64,000 nucleotides of DNA from UBA10649 sp963793105 (GTDB lineage: Bacteria > Actinomycetota > Actinomycetes > S36-B12): contig CAWBZB010000004.1 of NCBI GenBank assembly GCA_963793105.1, positions 496,001 through 560,000 on the forward strand, written 5' to 3'. The notes beneath the pieces were generated by a model. The model did not search any database. It was not told the origin of the DNA and was given only the letters and a program-made list of their open reading frames with translations. Positions 33,930 to 42,737 of the stretch are shown piece after piece. The translations under genes were made by a program, and so were the position numbers. Positions within the stretch are counted from its first letter, which is position 1. Each line of letters begins with the position of its first letter.

Positions 33930-35504
33930 ATGTTGCGCACACGATTCTGGAAGATGACAGCGATCGCGAGTGCGCTGGCCCTGGCGGCAATGGCGCCGGC
34001 CGCAGCAGCGGGCGGCCCACCCGATGACCGGGGGGGCGCAGGCGGATCGCAGATGAAGGCCGGAGGTGTCTACGCCGCTGCGCCCATGGCCCCGGGTGAG
34101 GGAGCCGGTGGTCCTGGCGGTGGATCCGGCGGAGGACCGCCTGATGGAGTCGGCGGCGGCAGCGGCAAGCCCGACAACCCCGGCGAGGACGAGAGCGCAG
34201 GCAACAACCTGTCGTACCCGGTCCTGTGGTCGGAGGACGGCTACCTGCTCACTCTCCGGACAGCGGAGACGATGCCCGTGTTCGACGGGGCCACCGCATC
34301 CTGCACGGAGGTATCCGGCCAAGCCGCGGAGCAGAAGGACGAAGAGAACATCTGGCAGGCTGACAACCTGGTCGCCGCGAACGTGACGAACACGATCGAC
34401 TGGGGCGACGCCCTCGAGGCCACGGACGCCAACTCCAAGATGCAGCGAGTCGAGGTCAGCCTCTACTCGGATCTCGCAGAGCCGATGAACGGCTACGCCA
34501 TGTGCAAGACGAACACTGAGACCGGACCAGGCGAGATGTGGGGAGCCATCACCTCTGGTGATGTGCCGACCGAGTTCACTGACGCCCAGGTCTACACCGC
34601 GGGCGGCCGCCTGACGATCCAGCGGATCGTCCCGGACCGCACGTACGCCTGGAACTCCAGCCTGCACCAGTGGACGGGTTCCGGCGCGGACGATCCGGTC
34701 TTCAACGCCGCCGTGCACGAGCGGACCTCCGACGGCCCCGGCACCTTCGGGGTGGAGGTCACCATCAGCGGCAAGATCACCTACGGATACGTCTGGCGCA
34801 CCGATGGCCTGCCCCTGGGTGAGTACCGACTCACCTTCAGCCTGGACGGGCCTGAGGCAGACTTCCCCGTGGGATCGGGGACGGACTTCACCGCGGACAC
34901 CGCGATCGCGGTGCCCGAGGAGGAGACCGTCGAGGAGCTGGTCGCTGCGGCAGCCGAGGAAGAGGGCGGAGCGCCCGGCGCGAACACCGCCATGCTGCGT
35001 GATGACCTCAACCTGACCTACATCGATGTGGGCCTGGGCACGCGCACCGATCCGATCCCGCCGGTTGACGAGCCGACGACCCCGCCGGCTACCGGTGGCG
35101 GCACGAGCACGCCAGCGGCACCTGCTCCGGTGAGCACCGAGCAGACGCCTGCTGACCAGGGCGGACAGCCCGAGGTGACCAATCCTCAGCTCCCGCCGCA
35201 GGCAGCCACCGCGCTGTTCGTGCAGAAGGCGAAGATCAAGGCGCTGAAGAGCGGCAAGTACGCGGTCGGCACCAAGATCGTGCTGGCGAAGAAGCGGGTG
35301 AAGACATCCGCTGGCGTGACCGTGCGGTGGCGTGCGACCGTCAGGTCGCTGGACAACTGCAGGGTCAACGTCCGCAAGGGCGACGGCAAGGCGACCGTGA
35401 AGCTCACCAAGCCTGGTCGCTGCCGCATCATCGCCTGGGCGCCGCCTGCGTCGCCTGACTGGACGGCATTCAAGGCGACTCGGACCTACCGAGTAACGAG
35501 GTGA
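33930..35504 (+). CDS. Exported protein with shared C-terminal domain, unknown function
   Basis: A 524-residue protein with a signal peptide (MLRTRFWKMTAIASALALAA ... AAAA, cut about residue 26). A Gly/Pro-rich stretch (27-80) leads to a large beta-rich domain (about 85-340) that I do not recognise, an Ala/Pro/Thr-rich linker (365-430), and a C-terminal domain (about 440-524: SGKYAVGTKIVLAKK, AGVTVRWRAT, KPGRCRIIAWAPP) clearly homologous to that of the DUF2202 protein. I chose ATG 33930 (11 nt after AGGAGG) over GTG 33921, which would leave only 2 nt of spacing. It lies 78 bp after the repeat protein. Confidence 0.8.
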   Translation: MLRTRFWKMTAIASALALAAMAPAAAAGGPPDDRGGAGGSQMKAGGVYAAAPMAPGEGAGGPGGGSGGGPPDGVGGGSGKPDNPGEDESAGNNLSYPVLWSEDGYLLTLRTAETMPVFDGATASCTEVSGQAAEQKDEENIWQADNLVAANVTNTIDWGDALEATDANSKMQRVEVSLYSDLAEPMNGYAMCKTNTETGPGEMWGAITSGDVPTEFTDAQVYTAGGRLTIQRIVPDRTYAWNSSLHQWTGSGADDPVFNAAVHERTSDGPGTFGVEVTISGKITYGYVWRTDGLPLGEYRLTFSLDGPEADFPVGSGTDFTADTAIAVPEEETVEELVAAAAEEEGGAPGANTAMLRDDLNLTYIDVGLGTRTDPIPPVDEPTTPPATGGGTSTPAAPAPVSTEQTPADQGGQPEVTNPQLPPQAATALFVQKAKIKALKSGKYAVGTKIVLAKKRVKTSAGVTVRWRATVRSLDNCRVNVRKGDGKATVKLTKPGRCRIIAWAPPASPDWTAFKATRTYRVTR

Positions 35505-35545
35505 TGCCCATGGCAGGACTGCAGCAACCGGGTCCGTGACCCACA

Positions 35546-35580
35546 GGGTGGACGCCGTCGCCCCCCATCGGCGTCCACCC
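35546..35580 (+). terminator. Hairpin after the exported protein gene
   Basis: GGGTGGACGCCG and CGGCGTCCACCC with an 11-nt loop, 41 nt after the stop codon. Confidence 0.65.
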
Positions 35581-35693
35581 GCACGTCTCCGGCATGGAGA
35601 GGCATCAGCCTCGGACGGCACCTACCATGGATACGACAGGAACCCACGCTGCTCCGAGACTGGTTTCGGGGCATCGGCGTCAGTGGGGGTGCG

Positions 35694-36485
35694 ATGCAGA
35701 TGGCAGATCCGGCCCGTCGGCGCTGGGACGACCAGCCGGGGGCACTCCCCGCCCTGACCTTCGCTCGCTTCCTGACCACCTCCCCGACCATTGGTGAGAC
35801 GATGCGCTTCCTGGTCGGGCTGCTGTCCTGGCCGGTGGGCGCCTACGGCGCGATACTCATCTGCCCGCACGACGATGGCATCGCCAACTGCGCGCACTTC
35901 GAGCAGTCGATCGACGACACCGCGACGACCCCGGATCCCGCAGAAGTCGAGCGAGACGTCGTGGCGCTGGTTCGCGAGACGGCCGGCACCCATCCGGTGA
36001 TCCGAACCGATTCCGATCCTGCGGAGCGGACCCCGATGGCCGCCTGGCCACTGGGCCTGGAGGGTGGCATGGCGCGCGTACTGGTACTCCTGCTGGCCGC
36101 CCCGATGGACCCGGTGGTCTTCGCCCAGCGCACCGTCGGGGTACCGGAGGGGCTCGGGGTCTACCTGGCCGGCGCGACGTCGTTCGTGGGCCTGCCGCGC
36201 TGCTGCTCGGTCCCGCCGCCCGCGGGCGTCTCCCTGACCCGGCGGCAGCAACAGGTGCTCGATCTACTGGAGGAAGGCCTGACGCTCCACCAGATCGCCG
36301 GGCGCATCGGGTTCAGCGAGTCGACGGTCCGAATGGAGTCGCTGGCGATCTACCGGGCGCTCGACGTGCATGACCGCGCCAACGCCGTAGCGGCCGCCCG
36401 CGACCTTGGGCTCCTGCCCGCTGCGGTGCCGCCGGACCTCGCCAACGTGGAGTCCGGGCTCACGACTGCGCGAACGTCACCGTGA
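35694..36485 (+). CDS. LuxR-type transcriptional regulator
   Basis: A 263-residue regulator. The C-terminal LuxR/GerE HTH (about 183-245) reads LTRRQQQVLDLLEEGLTLHQIAGRIGFSESTVRMES, then IYRALDVHDRANAV. The N-terminal 170 residues may form a GAF-like sensor (FLTTSPTIGETMRFLVGLL, PVGAYGAILICPHD), but the match is weak. ATG 35694 or 35700 could start it. It follows the exported-protein genes and might control them. Its 3' end overlaps the convergent exonuclease gene by 26 bp. Confidence 0.85.
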   Translation: MQMADPARRRWDDQPGALPALTFARFLTTSPTIGETMRFLVGLLSWPVGAYGAILICPHDDGIANCAHFEQSIDDTATTPDPAEVERDVVALVRETAGTHPVIRTDSDPAERTPMAAWPLGLEGGMARVLVLLLAAPMDPVVFAQRTVGVPEGLGVYLAGATSFVGLPRCCSVPPPAGVSLTRRQQQVLDLLEEGLTLHQIAGRIGFSESTVRMESLAIYRALDVHDRANAVAAARDLGLLPAAVPPDLANVESGLTTARTSP

Positions 36486-37275
36486 GCGGGGCGTGGTCGC
36501 TCCACCGCTCCGCATACGAGGCGGCCTTGCCCACCGTCGCGCCGGTGCACAGCGATGCCAGGCCCCTGGTGGCGATCGCGTAGTCGATCCGCCAGCCGCC
36601 GTCGGTGTCGAAGCCCTTGCCCCGCCATGACCACCACGTGTACGGACCCGGGCCGGGGCCCCCATACAGGCGCCCGAGGTCGACCCAGCGTCGCAGCCAC
36701 TCGTCGAGGTGGGCGCGCTCATCCTCGAGGAAGCCTGCCTTGCCCCGGTTCCCCCTCCAGTTCTTGATGTCCACCTCGTGGTGGGCGACGTTGAGGTCGC
36801 CGCACAGCAGGGCATGCCCCTTCCGGCGAGCCGTCGACCGGCGCAGGAACTCCAGTCGCTGATCCATGGCGTCGAGGAAGGCGTACTTGTCGACCTGCTT
36901 GGGAGTGCCCGCCTCGCCGGTGTGGACGTAGGCGGACACGACCGTGAGGGGTCCCAGCGAGGTGGACACGTCGACCTCGAGCCAGCGGCCGAGACCATCG
37001 ATCCCCTCTAGGCCGGTCTCGGTGCGGATCGCGGTCGGCTGCTCCCTCGTCAGGACGGCGACGCCGGCCCGCCCAAGCTGCGGCGCCGGCGCATGCGCGA
37101 CGTGCCAGTCCCGCAGAGCGGAGCCCGCCAACGCCTCATGCAGCTGTTCGTGGGTAGCGCGCACCTCCTGGAGGCACAGCACGTCTGCATCGGCGTCGGC
37201 GAGCCAACGGAGCCCGCCGCGACGGCTGGCCGCCCGGATCCCATTGACATTGGCGGTGACAACGGTCAGCGCCAC
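36460..37275 (-). CDS. xthA: Exodeoxyribonuclease III (AP endonuclease family)
   Basis: A 271-residue DNA repair nuclease that cuts at abasic sites and degrades 3' ends. Motifs are ANVNGIRAA, LCLQEVRA (metal Glu), SAYVHTGEAGTPKQV, LLCGDLNVAHHEVD (Asp/Asn), YTWWSWRGKGFDTDGGWRIDYAIAT and the terminal RWSDHAPLTVTF with the catalytic Asp-His. The GTG start (37275) shares a base with the stop of the upstream exported-protein gene (TAGTG), so translation is coupled. Confidence 0.95.
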   Translation of the reverse strand: MALTVVTANVNGIRAASRRGGLRWLADADADVLCLQEVRATHEQLHEALAGSALRDWHVAHAPAPQLGRAGVAVLTREQPTAIRTETGLEGIDGLGRWLEVDVSTSLGPLTVVSAYVHTGEAGTPKQVDKYAFLDAMDQRLEFLRRSTARRKGHALLCGDLNVAHHEVDIKNWRGNRGKAGFLEDERAHLDEWLRRWVDLGRLYGGPGPGPYTWWSWRGKGFDTDGGWRIDYAIATRGLASLCTGATVGKAASYAERWSDHAPLTVTFAQS

Positions 37276-38156
37276 TAGGTCGTCTTCAGCTGGAACTCCA
37301 CGCCCAGCCACTCCTCGTTCCGGCCGGCGCCGAAGGTGTAGCCATAGCGGCCCTTCTGGTTGAGCTCGAAGGTCAGCGAGTAGGTGCCGTCCGCCTTCAC
37401 CACCGTCGCGACGTTGCCAACCGGTTCGAAGTGCCCGGATCCCTTCTTGTCGGTGGGCACGAAGCGCTCGAGGGCCAATACCGTCCCCGGCTTGAGTTCG
37501 GCGGGCGCCGTGCCCGACAGCGTGACCGGGGTGCCCGCCTTGGCGCGGTTCGCGCTGATGACCGCGGTCCCGCCCCAGCCGACGACGTTCGGCGCCTTCG
37601 TGAATCCGACGGCCGCGAGCCGCTTCGCCCTCAGCACCACCGCCGAGCTCGAGCCGGTCGACGGCGCCGGCGTGCCGCTGCCGGTCGTGGTGAACTGGAA
37701 CTGGAAGCCCACGAACTGCGGACTCGCACCACCCGTGTCATAGCCCACGGCGTACCCGTACGTCCCTGGCAGTCCCAGCTGGAAGTGCAGCGTGAAGTTC
37801 CTGTTGGGCTGCACCACGGCGGTGATGTTGAGCGGCTTGTTGACCCCGGATCCCGTGGTGTCACTGGGCACGAAGCGGTACATCGTGAGCAGCTGGCCGG
37901 GGGTGGCGAAGCCGGGGGCCTTGCCCGTGATGACGACGTCCTGCCACTGCGCGGCGCTGTTGGCAGGCAGCGACGCCGTGCCGGGAGACCAGGCCCCGGT
38001 GTTCGGGGTCAGGGGCCACCCGAACTCGGTCAGCTGGGCGGAGGTGAGGGTGACGTGCTTGTCGCCCGGCCGAGCGAGCGCCGGAGCAGCACCCGACCCA
38101 AGTGGCGCGGCGAGCAGAGCACCGCCGGCAATGAGTGCGCCGAGTCTGCGGATCAT
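37275..38156 (-). CDS. Exported protein made of two copies of one domain
   Basis: A 293-residue protein with a signal peptide ending PALA (about residue 28). Two homologous units follow: about 65-150 (FVPSDTTGSG, LHFQLGLPGTYGYAVGYDTG, FVGFQFQF) and about 205-293 (RFVPTDKKGSGHFEP, LTFELNQKGRYGYTFGAG, WLGVEFQLKT). Each is probably an all-beta domain. I know no named family. It sits between a GMC oxidoreductase gene (21-bp gap) and the exonuclease gene, but no functional link is evident. Confidence 0.75.
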   Translation of the reverse strand: MIRRLGALIAGGALLAAPLGSGAAPALARPGDKHVTLTSAQLTEFGWPLTPNTGAWSPGTASLPANSAAQWQDVVITGKAPGFATPGQLLTMYRFVPSDTTGSGVNKPLNITAVVQPNRNFTLHFQLGLPGTYGYAVGYDTGGASPQFVGFQFQFTTTGSGTPAPSTGSSSAVVLRAKRLAAVGFTKAPNVVGWGGTAVISANRAKAGTPVTLSGTAPAELKPGTVLALERFVPTDKKGSGHFEPVGNVATVVKADGTYSLTFELNQKGRYGYTFGAGRNEEWLGVEFQLKTT

Positions 38157-38177
38157 CGCGTTCCCCTCTCCGGGTGG

Positions 38178-39686
38178 TCAGGCATCGGCATTCCAGTCGA
38201 TCTCAGCGCCGACCCGCAGGGCCTGGGCCGCAATGGTGAGCGCGGGGTTCTGCGCGCCTGACGAGGGGAAGAACGCCGAGTCGACGACGAAGAGGTTCCG
38301 GACGTCATGCGACCGGCACCACGGGTCCAGAACGCTGGTGCCGGGATCGGTACCCGCCACCGCCGTGCCGCACATGTGGCTGTTCATGTCGATCGTGAAT
38401 CGCTGTTCGAAGATGCCCCGGTACCCGGCCTTGCGGAGCACCCGCTTGGCCTCCTTCAGCAGGCCTTCGTGCCGGTCGTAGTTGGTGCGACGCCACGACA
38501 CGGCGATGCGGCCGTCGGGGTCGAGGGTGATGCGGTTGTGCACCGAGGGAAGGTCCTCGCTCATCACCAGCAGCTCCAGGCTGCGCTGAGCCGCGCGTTC
38601 GAGCACCGCACGCGGCGCACGCGTCGCGTGCGTCTTCATCATCGACCCCTGGACCTTGCCGATGAGCTGGATGGTCCCGCCCGGATACCCGTCACCGAGA
38701 TCCTCGTAGAAGTCGTTCATCGCCATCGTCTTCTGGAACACCACGTCGTTGACCCGACGGGGATCCACAGCTGCGAGGTGCGTGTTGTTGTGCATCATGT
38801 AGTTGCGACCGAGGAGGCCGCTGGAGTTGCCCACCCCGGTCGGGAAGCGCTCCGATCGGCTCGCCAGCAGGATCGCGGCGGAGTTCGCCGCCCCGGCGGA
38901 CAGGACGAACACCGCGCCTTCGACCACGAGCGGTTCGCCATCGACATCCCCGTGCAGGACAGTCGCGCGGCCCGCCTCGCCGACCTCCACCGAGCGGATC
39001 CTTGCTCCCGTGAGCAGCCGGATGCTGCCGCCGGCCAGCGCCGGCTCCAGCGCGCAGGTCTCCGCGTCGGACTTCGCACCCAGACGGCAGGGGAAGCCGT
39101 CGCAGGTCTGGCACCGGACGCAGGTGCCACCGGGCCGGATGTCGATGCCCATGGCCGTGCTCGACGGGTGCAGGCCCTGCTCTCGGAACCTCCTGATGGT
39201 CTCCTCGATGTAGGGCTCGTGCGCGAGCGGAGGGTACGGATAGGGACGGCTGCGCCACGGCTCGGTCGGGTCCTCTCCCGACGTCCCGTGGACGCGGTAC
39301 AGCGACTCGGCCTGCGTGTAGTACTGCTCGAGGTCCGCATACGAGAACGGCCAGGCGGGCGAGACTCCAGAGGGGTAGGTGGTCTCGGCGAAATCACGCT
39401 CGCGCAGCCGCGGAAGGCTGGCGCCGTAGACCTTCGTGTTGCCGCCGACCACGTAGTGCACGCCCGGCTGGAACTCGTTGCCATCGTCGTCGAGCCACGT
39501 CTCGTCGGGCTTGTAGCGCTTCTCGACGAACACGGCCTCGGGCGACCAGTTCTCCGGCTCGCGCGGCAGCACCTGTCCGCGTTCGACCACGAGCGTGTCG
39601 ATTCCGCGCTGCGCAAGTCCCCACGCCAGCGTCCCGCCGCCCATTCCGCTACCGACGATGACGACGTGCGCGGACTCCCTGATCAC
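38178..39686 (-). CDS. GMC-family FAD oxidoreductase
   Basis: A 502-residue flavoenzyme of the glucose-methanol-choline class, oxidising an alcohol or sugar. FAD-binding GxGxxG is VGSGMGGGTLAWGLA (residues 11-25), with VVERG next; then YVVGGNTKVYGASLPRLRERDF, a Cys-rich TCVRCQTCDGFPC block, AANSAAILLASRS and the C-terminal MNSHMCGTAVAGTDP and ALTIAAQALRVG. The conserved C-terminal His region (HMCG) fits. GTG 39686 is leaderless from TAGGTT. The substrate is unknown. Confidence 0.92.
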   Translation of the reverse strand: MIRESAHVVIVGSGMGGGTLAWGLAQRGIDTLVVERGQVLPREPENWSPEAVFVEKRYKPDETWLDDDGNEFQPGVHYVVGGNTKVYGASLPRLRERDFAETTYPSGVSPAWPFSYADLEQYYTQAESLYRVHGTSGEDPTEPWRSRPYPYPPLAHEPYIEETIRRFREQGLHPSSTAMGIDIRPGGTCVRCQTCDGFPCRLGAKSDAETCALEPALAGGSIRLLTGARIRSVEVGEAGRATVLHGDVDGEPLVVEGAVFVLSAGAANSAAILLASRSERFPTGVGNSSGLLGRNYMMHNNTHLAAVDPRRVNDVVFQKTMAMNDFYEDLGDGYPGGTIQLIGKVQGSMMKTHATRAPRAVLERAAQRSLELLVMSEDLPSVHNRITLDPDGRIAVSWRRTNYDRHEGLLKEAKRVLRKAGYRGIFEQRFTIDMNSHMCGTAVAGTDPGTSVLDPWCRSHDVRNLFVVDSAFFPSSGAQNPALTIAAQALRVGAEIDWNADA

Positions 39687-39692
39687 TCTCCC

Positions 39693-39698
39693 AACCTA
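39693..39698 (-). promoter_or_regulatory. -10 box of a leaderless gene
   Basis: TAGGTT on the minus strand, 6 nt before GTG at complement 39686. Confidence 0.6.
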
Positions 39699-39773
39699 GC
39701 CTCCGGAGCCGGACGAAGACCCGCTCCGACGCAAACCGGTGCGTCGCCCCGCTGCGGGATCCCGCGCAGCGAT

Positions 39774-40919
39774 TCATCGGCGATCGACGGGCCGCGGTTC
39801 GGGGTTCCGATCGGCGTGCCGCTGCAGCACGGCCTCGATCTCCTCGCGTTGGGTCGTCAGCGCCGCCACCGCCCGACCGTCGATCTTTCCGTCGCCGACG
39901 AGGCGGTCCAGCTCCTCCAGCGCCTGATCCACGGACCAGCGAGGCTTGTACGGCCGGGAGTTGACGAGGGCGTCGAAGATGTCCGCGACGGTGACGATGC
40001 GCGCCTCGAGGGGGATGTCGTCCCCCGACAGCCCAAAGGGATACCCGGTGCCGTCCAGCAGTTCATGATGCAGCTCGACGATGTTCTGCATCACGTCGTC
40101 CCTGTTCAGGGTGCCGATCCCCAGGTCGGTGTTGATGCGGTCGACCATCCGGCGACCCATGGACGTGTGGGTCTTCATGATCTCCCACTCCTCCTCGTCG
40201 AGCCGCCCGGGCTTGAGCAGGATCCGATCGGGGATGCCGATCTTTCCCACGTCGTGCAGGGGGGCATAGAGGAACACGGCCTCCACGAACTCGTCGGTGA
40301 GGTCCAGCGACTCCACCAGGCCGCGGGCGATCATCCGCGCATATCGCGACATCCGCTCCAGATGCTCCCCCGTCTCGACATCGCGCAGCTCGGTGAGATC
40401 ACGGGCCATCTGGATGGTCCCGATGATGGAGCGGATCGCGACGAACTCGTTGGCGACGCCAGCGCCGATCAGCTGGGCGTAGAGGGTGAGCTCTCGCTGC
40501 ACCTCCGGCGTGAACGTGTCATGCGCCCGGGAGTCGAAGAAGATGACCCCCAGGAACGCATCCTGGTGCCGCATGGGCACCGTGAACGACGAGAGATAGC
40601 CCTCGTCACGGACATAGCGAGAGTGCTCGGTCTCCGTGCCCAGCGAGCCCGGAATGTCATTGATGACCCGTGCCTGGTTGGTGCGCGCCAGCTGGGACAA
40701 CGACGCCGACTCGCTGAGCCGGTACTGGTAGCCACGGATGACATACCCGCTGCGGGTGCTGTTGATGAACGTCTTCAGCATGTCCTCTTCCGGGTCGTAC
40801 AAGGCGCATGCGATGCGTTCGACGTCGGGCGCCACGATCGCGAGCCGCTCGTGGAGGAAGGAGAGATGGCCGCTGAGAGTGTCCTGGAACGCGGTGCCCT
40901 GAGCTTCGTCGGCCACCAC
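39774..40919 (-). CDS. GAF/HD-GYP cyclic di-GMP phosphodiesterase
   Basis: A 381-residue protein. An N-terminal GAF sensor (about 25-165) is followed by an HD-GYP domain (about 185-350) that hydrolyses c-di-GMP. The catalytic HD is in LHDVGKIGIPDRILLKPG (about residue 222), the second metal block is MKTHTSMGRRMVD, and HHELLDGTGYPFGLSGDDIP (about 285) holds the GYP signature; VTVADIFDALVNSRPYKP closes the site. All metal residues appear present, so it should be active. GGGAGG lies before GTG 40919. Confidence 0.93.
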   Translation of the reverse strand: MVADEAQGTAFQDTLSGHLSFLHERLAIVAPDVERIACALYDPEEDMLKTFINSTRSGYVIRGYQYRLSESASLSQLARTNQARVINDIPGSLGTETEHSRYVRDEGYLSSFTVPMRHQDAFLGVIFFDSRAHDTFTPEVQRELTLYAQLIGAGVANEFVAIRSIIGTIQMARDLTELRDVETGEHLERMSRYARMIARGLVESLDLTDEFVEAVFLYAPLHDVGKIGIPDRILLKPGRLDEEEWEIMKTHTSMGRRMVDRINTDLGIGTLNRDDVMQNIVELHHELLDGTGYPFGLSGDDIPLEARIVTVADIFDALVNSRPYKPRWSVDQALEELDRLVGDGKIDGRAVAALTTQREEIEAVLQRHADRNPEPRPVDRR

Positions 40920-40996
40920 GGCCTCCCCTCACGGCGCCTGCCTACACCCCTCGCGACCGTACTCCCGCACCAGGGAGGTGTCACCCCGCCGACGAC

Positions 40997-41839
40997 CTAC
41001 CCGAGTTCGAAGGTGGTGATGCCGAAGATCCGCGCGAGCGGGAGATCGAACACCCCGCTCCGGTACATTCGCGCCGTTTCGAACACGGGCGTCAGCCCGA
41101 ATCGATGCGCGAGCTCGACGCCATCGGCATTCGGCTCGGGTACGTCGAGGTAGATGGTGGAGCCCAATGGGACCCGCGCCGCCAGCGAGCTGAGGATTCG
41201 CCCCGCTGTCCGGGGATCGTCGGAGAACAGCGGGCCCACCTTGTAGCCCTCCCGGCATTGCCGGATCACCCCGTAGCCCGCGAGCCCACCGGCCTCGCGG
41301 ATCCCGACGGAGTGGCTTCCGGGCTGCTCCAGCCACGATCGGAGGAAGGCCGGGCGCGAGGCCCCGAAGCACGGCTCGTCGTACGCCAGGACGTCGTCGA
41401 GGTCGGCGTGCGTGAGCGAAAGGGCCTGCGGATCCCAGGCACCGGCAGGCGCACCGGCGAAGCGGATGTTCCGGTGCTGGAGAGCGAAGCCCAAGGACAG
41501 GTATGTCGGCTGCTGCTCGACGACTCCGTCGATCCCCAGCACCCGATCCCCCGCGTGCGCGAACGCGGCGTCCCCCAGGAGGTGCCCGATGCCCTGGGCC
41601 CGAAGGTCCGGATCCACGATGTAGAAGCCGGCGAAGGCGACGTCGTCCCCGTAGCGCACGCACGAGATGGTGCCGGCGACCCGGTCCCCCACTCGGGCGA
41701 TGAAGAAGCCGGTCGGGTCGGCCGCCCAGAACGGCCGGGCGTCATGGAGACCCGGGTTCCAGCCTTCCCGGGCGGCCCAGTCCACCGCCCAGTGCAGGTC
41801 GTCGACCGTCATCCGGCTCACCACTGCGGCGGCGGTCAC
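40997..41839 (-). CDS. Two-domain GNAT acetyltransferase
   Basis: A 280-residue protein with an N-terminal GNAT domain (about 10-130: FAGFYIVDPDLRAQGIGHLLGDAA is the acetyl-CoA loop) and a second GNAT-like/acetyltransf_18 domain (about 140-270: CREGYKVGPLFSDDPRTAGRIL, then GSTIYLDVPEPNADGVELAHRFG and FETARMYRSG). This is the YitI-like arrangement; the substrate is unknown. Its GTG overlaps the DUF3097 stop by 4 nt. Confidence 0.88.
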   Translation of the reverse strand: MTAAAVVSRMTVDDLHWAVDWAAREGWNPGLHDARPFWAADPTGFFIARVGDRVAGTISCVRYGDDVAFAGFYIVDPDLRAQGIGHLLGDAAFAHAGDRVLGIDGVVEQQPTYLSLGFALQHRNIRFAGAPAGAWDPQALSLTHADLDDVLAYDEPCFGASRPAFLRSWLEQPGSHSVGIREAGGLAGYGVIRQCREGYKVGPLFSDDPRTAGRILSSLAARVPLGSTIYLDVPEPNADGVELAHRFGLTPVFETARMYRSGVFDLPLARIFGITTFELG

Positions 41840-42675
41840 GCGTCTCCCGCCGTCACGAAGTCGATCAGCTCCTCGACGCGGCCGAGCAGGCTCGGCTCGA
41901 GGTCGGTGTAGTCGTCAACGCGGGCGAGCAGGCGGCGCCACGCCAGCCCGGTGTCGTCCCCCCAGCCCAGCGACGCGCAGACCCCCGCCTTCCACGGCGT
42001 CCCGGGAGGGATGACCGGCCATGACGTGATCCCGATCGACTCCGGGCGGACCGCCTGCCAGACGTCGACGTAGGGGTGTCCGAGGACGATGACGTCGTCC
42101 GGCCACTGCGACTGCACCACGTGCGCGATCCGGGTCTCCTTCGAACCGGGAACAAGGTGGTCGACCAGGACGCCGACCCGCCGTCGCGGTCCCGGGGCGA
42201 AGTCGCGCACCAGGGCGGGCAGGTCGTCGATCCCGCCGAGCTCCTCCACGACGACCCCCTCCACCCTCAGGTCGGCGCCCCACACCTTCTCCACGAGCTC
42301 GGCGTCGTGCTTCCCCTCGACCCAGATCCGCGATGCCCGAGCCGTCCGCGCGCGGCCGCGGGGCACGGCGACAGACCCGGAGGCCGTCCGAGCCGTGGGC
42401 GGGGCGGAGGACGGTCGCGGCCGCTCGAGGACGACAAGCTCGCCATCGATGAGGAACGACGGACCGAGGGCGAACGGCCGACGGCGGCCACTGCGGTCCT
42501 CGAGCACGACCGCCCAGCCGTCGGCGCCCTTCTGCCAGCCCACGACGGCGCCGCACCATCCGCTGGTCGCGCACTCCACCACCAGTCCGTGCTCAGCGTC
42601 GACCGACCGCACCCGCCTTGTCGTCGCGCGCGGATCATGCGCGAGGACGTCCGGTCCGTATCGGTCGGCAGGCAT
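41836..42675 (-). CDS. DUF3097 family protein
   Basis: A 279-residue actinobacteria-specific protein. An N-terminal beta-rich part (about 15-85) is followed by a TOPRIM-like part: IWVEGKHDAELVEKVWG (Glu near residue 119), VVVEELGGIDDLPAL and GVLVDHLVPGSKETRIA, with the acidic residues of a TOPRIM metal site. That suggests nucleic-acid work, but the family is uncharacterised. It is leaderless (TATCGT, 6 nt before ATG) and divergent from the acyl-CoA synthetase gene. Confidence 0.9.
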   Translation of the reverse strand: MPADRYGPDVLAHDPRATTRRVRSVDAEHGLVVECATSGWCGAVVGWQKGADGWAVVLEDRSGRRRPFALGPSFLIDGELVVLERPRPSSAPPTARTASGSVAVPRGRARTARASRIWVEGKHDAELVEKVWGADLRVEGVVVEELGGIDDLPALVRDFAPGPRRRVGVLVDHLVPGSKETRIAHVVQSQWPDDVIVLGHPYVDVWQAVRPESIGITSWPVIPPGTPWKAGVCASLGWGDDTGLAWRRLLARVDDYTDLEPSLLGRVEELIDFVTAGDA

Positions 42676-42681
42676 GCCGTG

Positions 42682-42687
42682 ACGATA
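42682..42687 (-). promoter_or_regulatory. -10 box of a leaderless gene
   Basis: TATCGT on the minus strand, 6 nt before ATG at complement 42675. Confidence 0.55.
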
Positions 42688-42725
42688 CGTCCGCCGCCGC
42701 TGGCGGCGCCGCAGACATGCGGCAG

Positions 42726-42731
42726 TAGCGT
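42726..42731 (+). promoter_or_regulatory. -10 box of a leaderless gene
   Basis: TAGCGT, 6 nt before GTG 42738. Confidence 0.6.
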
Positions 42732-42737
42732 CGGGGA

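Noticed and set aside
32703..35621. Very long open frame (972 codons) on the minus strand
   Set aside because: It lies opposite two exported proteins with signal peptides and repeats, and is a low-complexity Arg/Gly/Val translation typical of high-GC antisense frames.
38307..41153. 948-codon plus-strand open frame
   Set aside because: It runs across the antisense of the GMC oxidoreductase and HD-GYP genes, both of which have complete motifs; no domain is visible in it.
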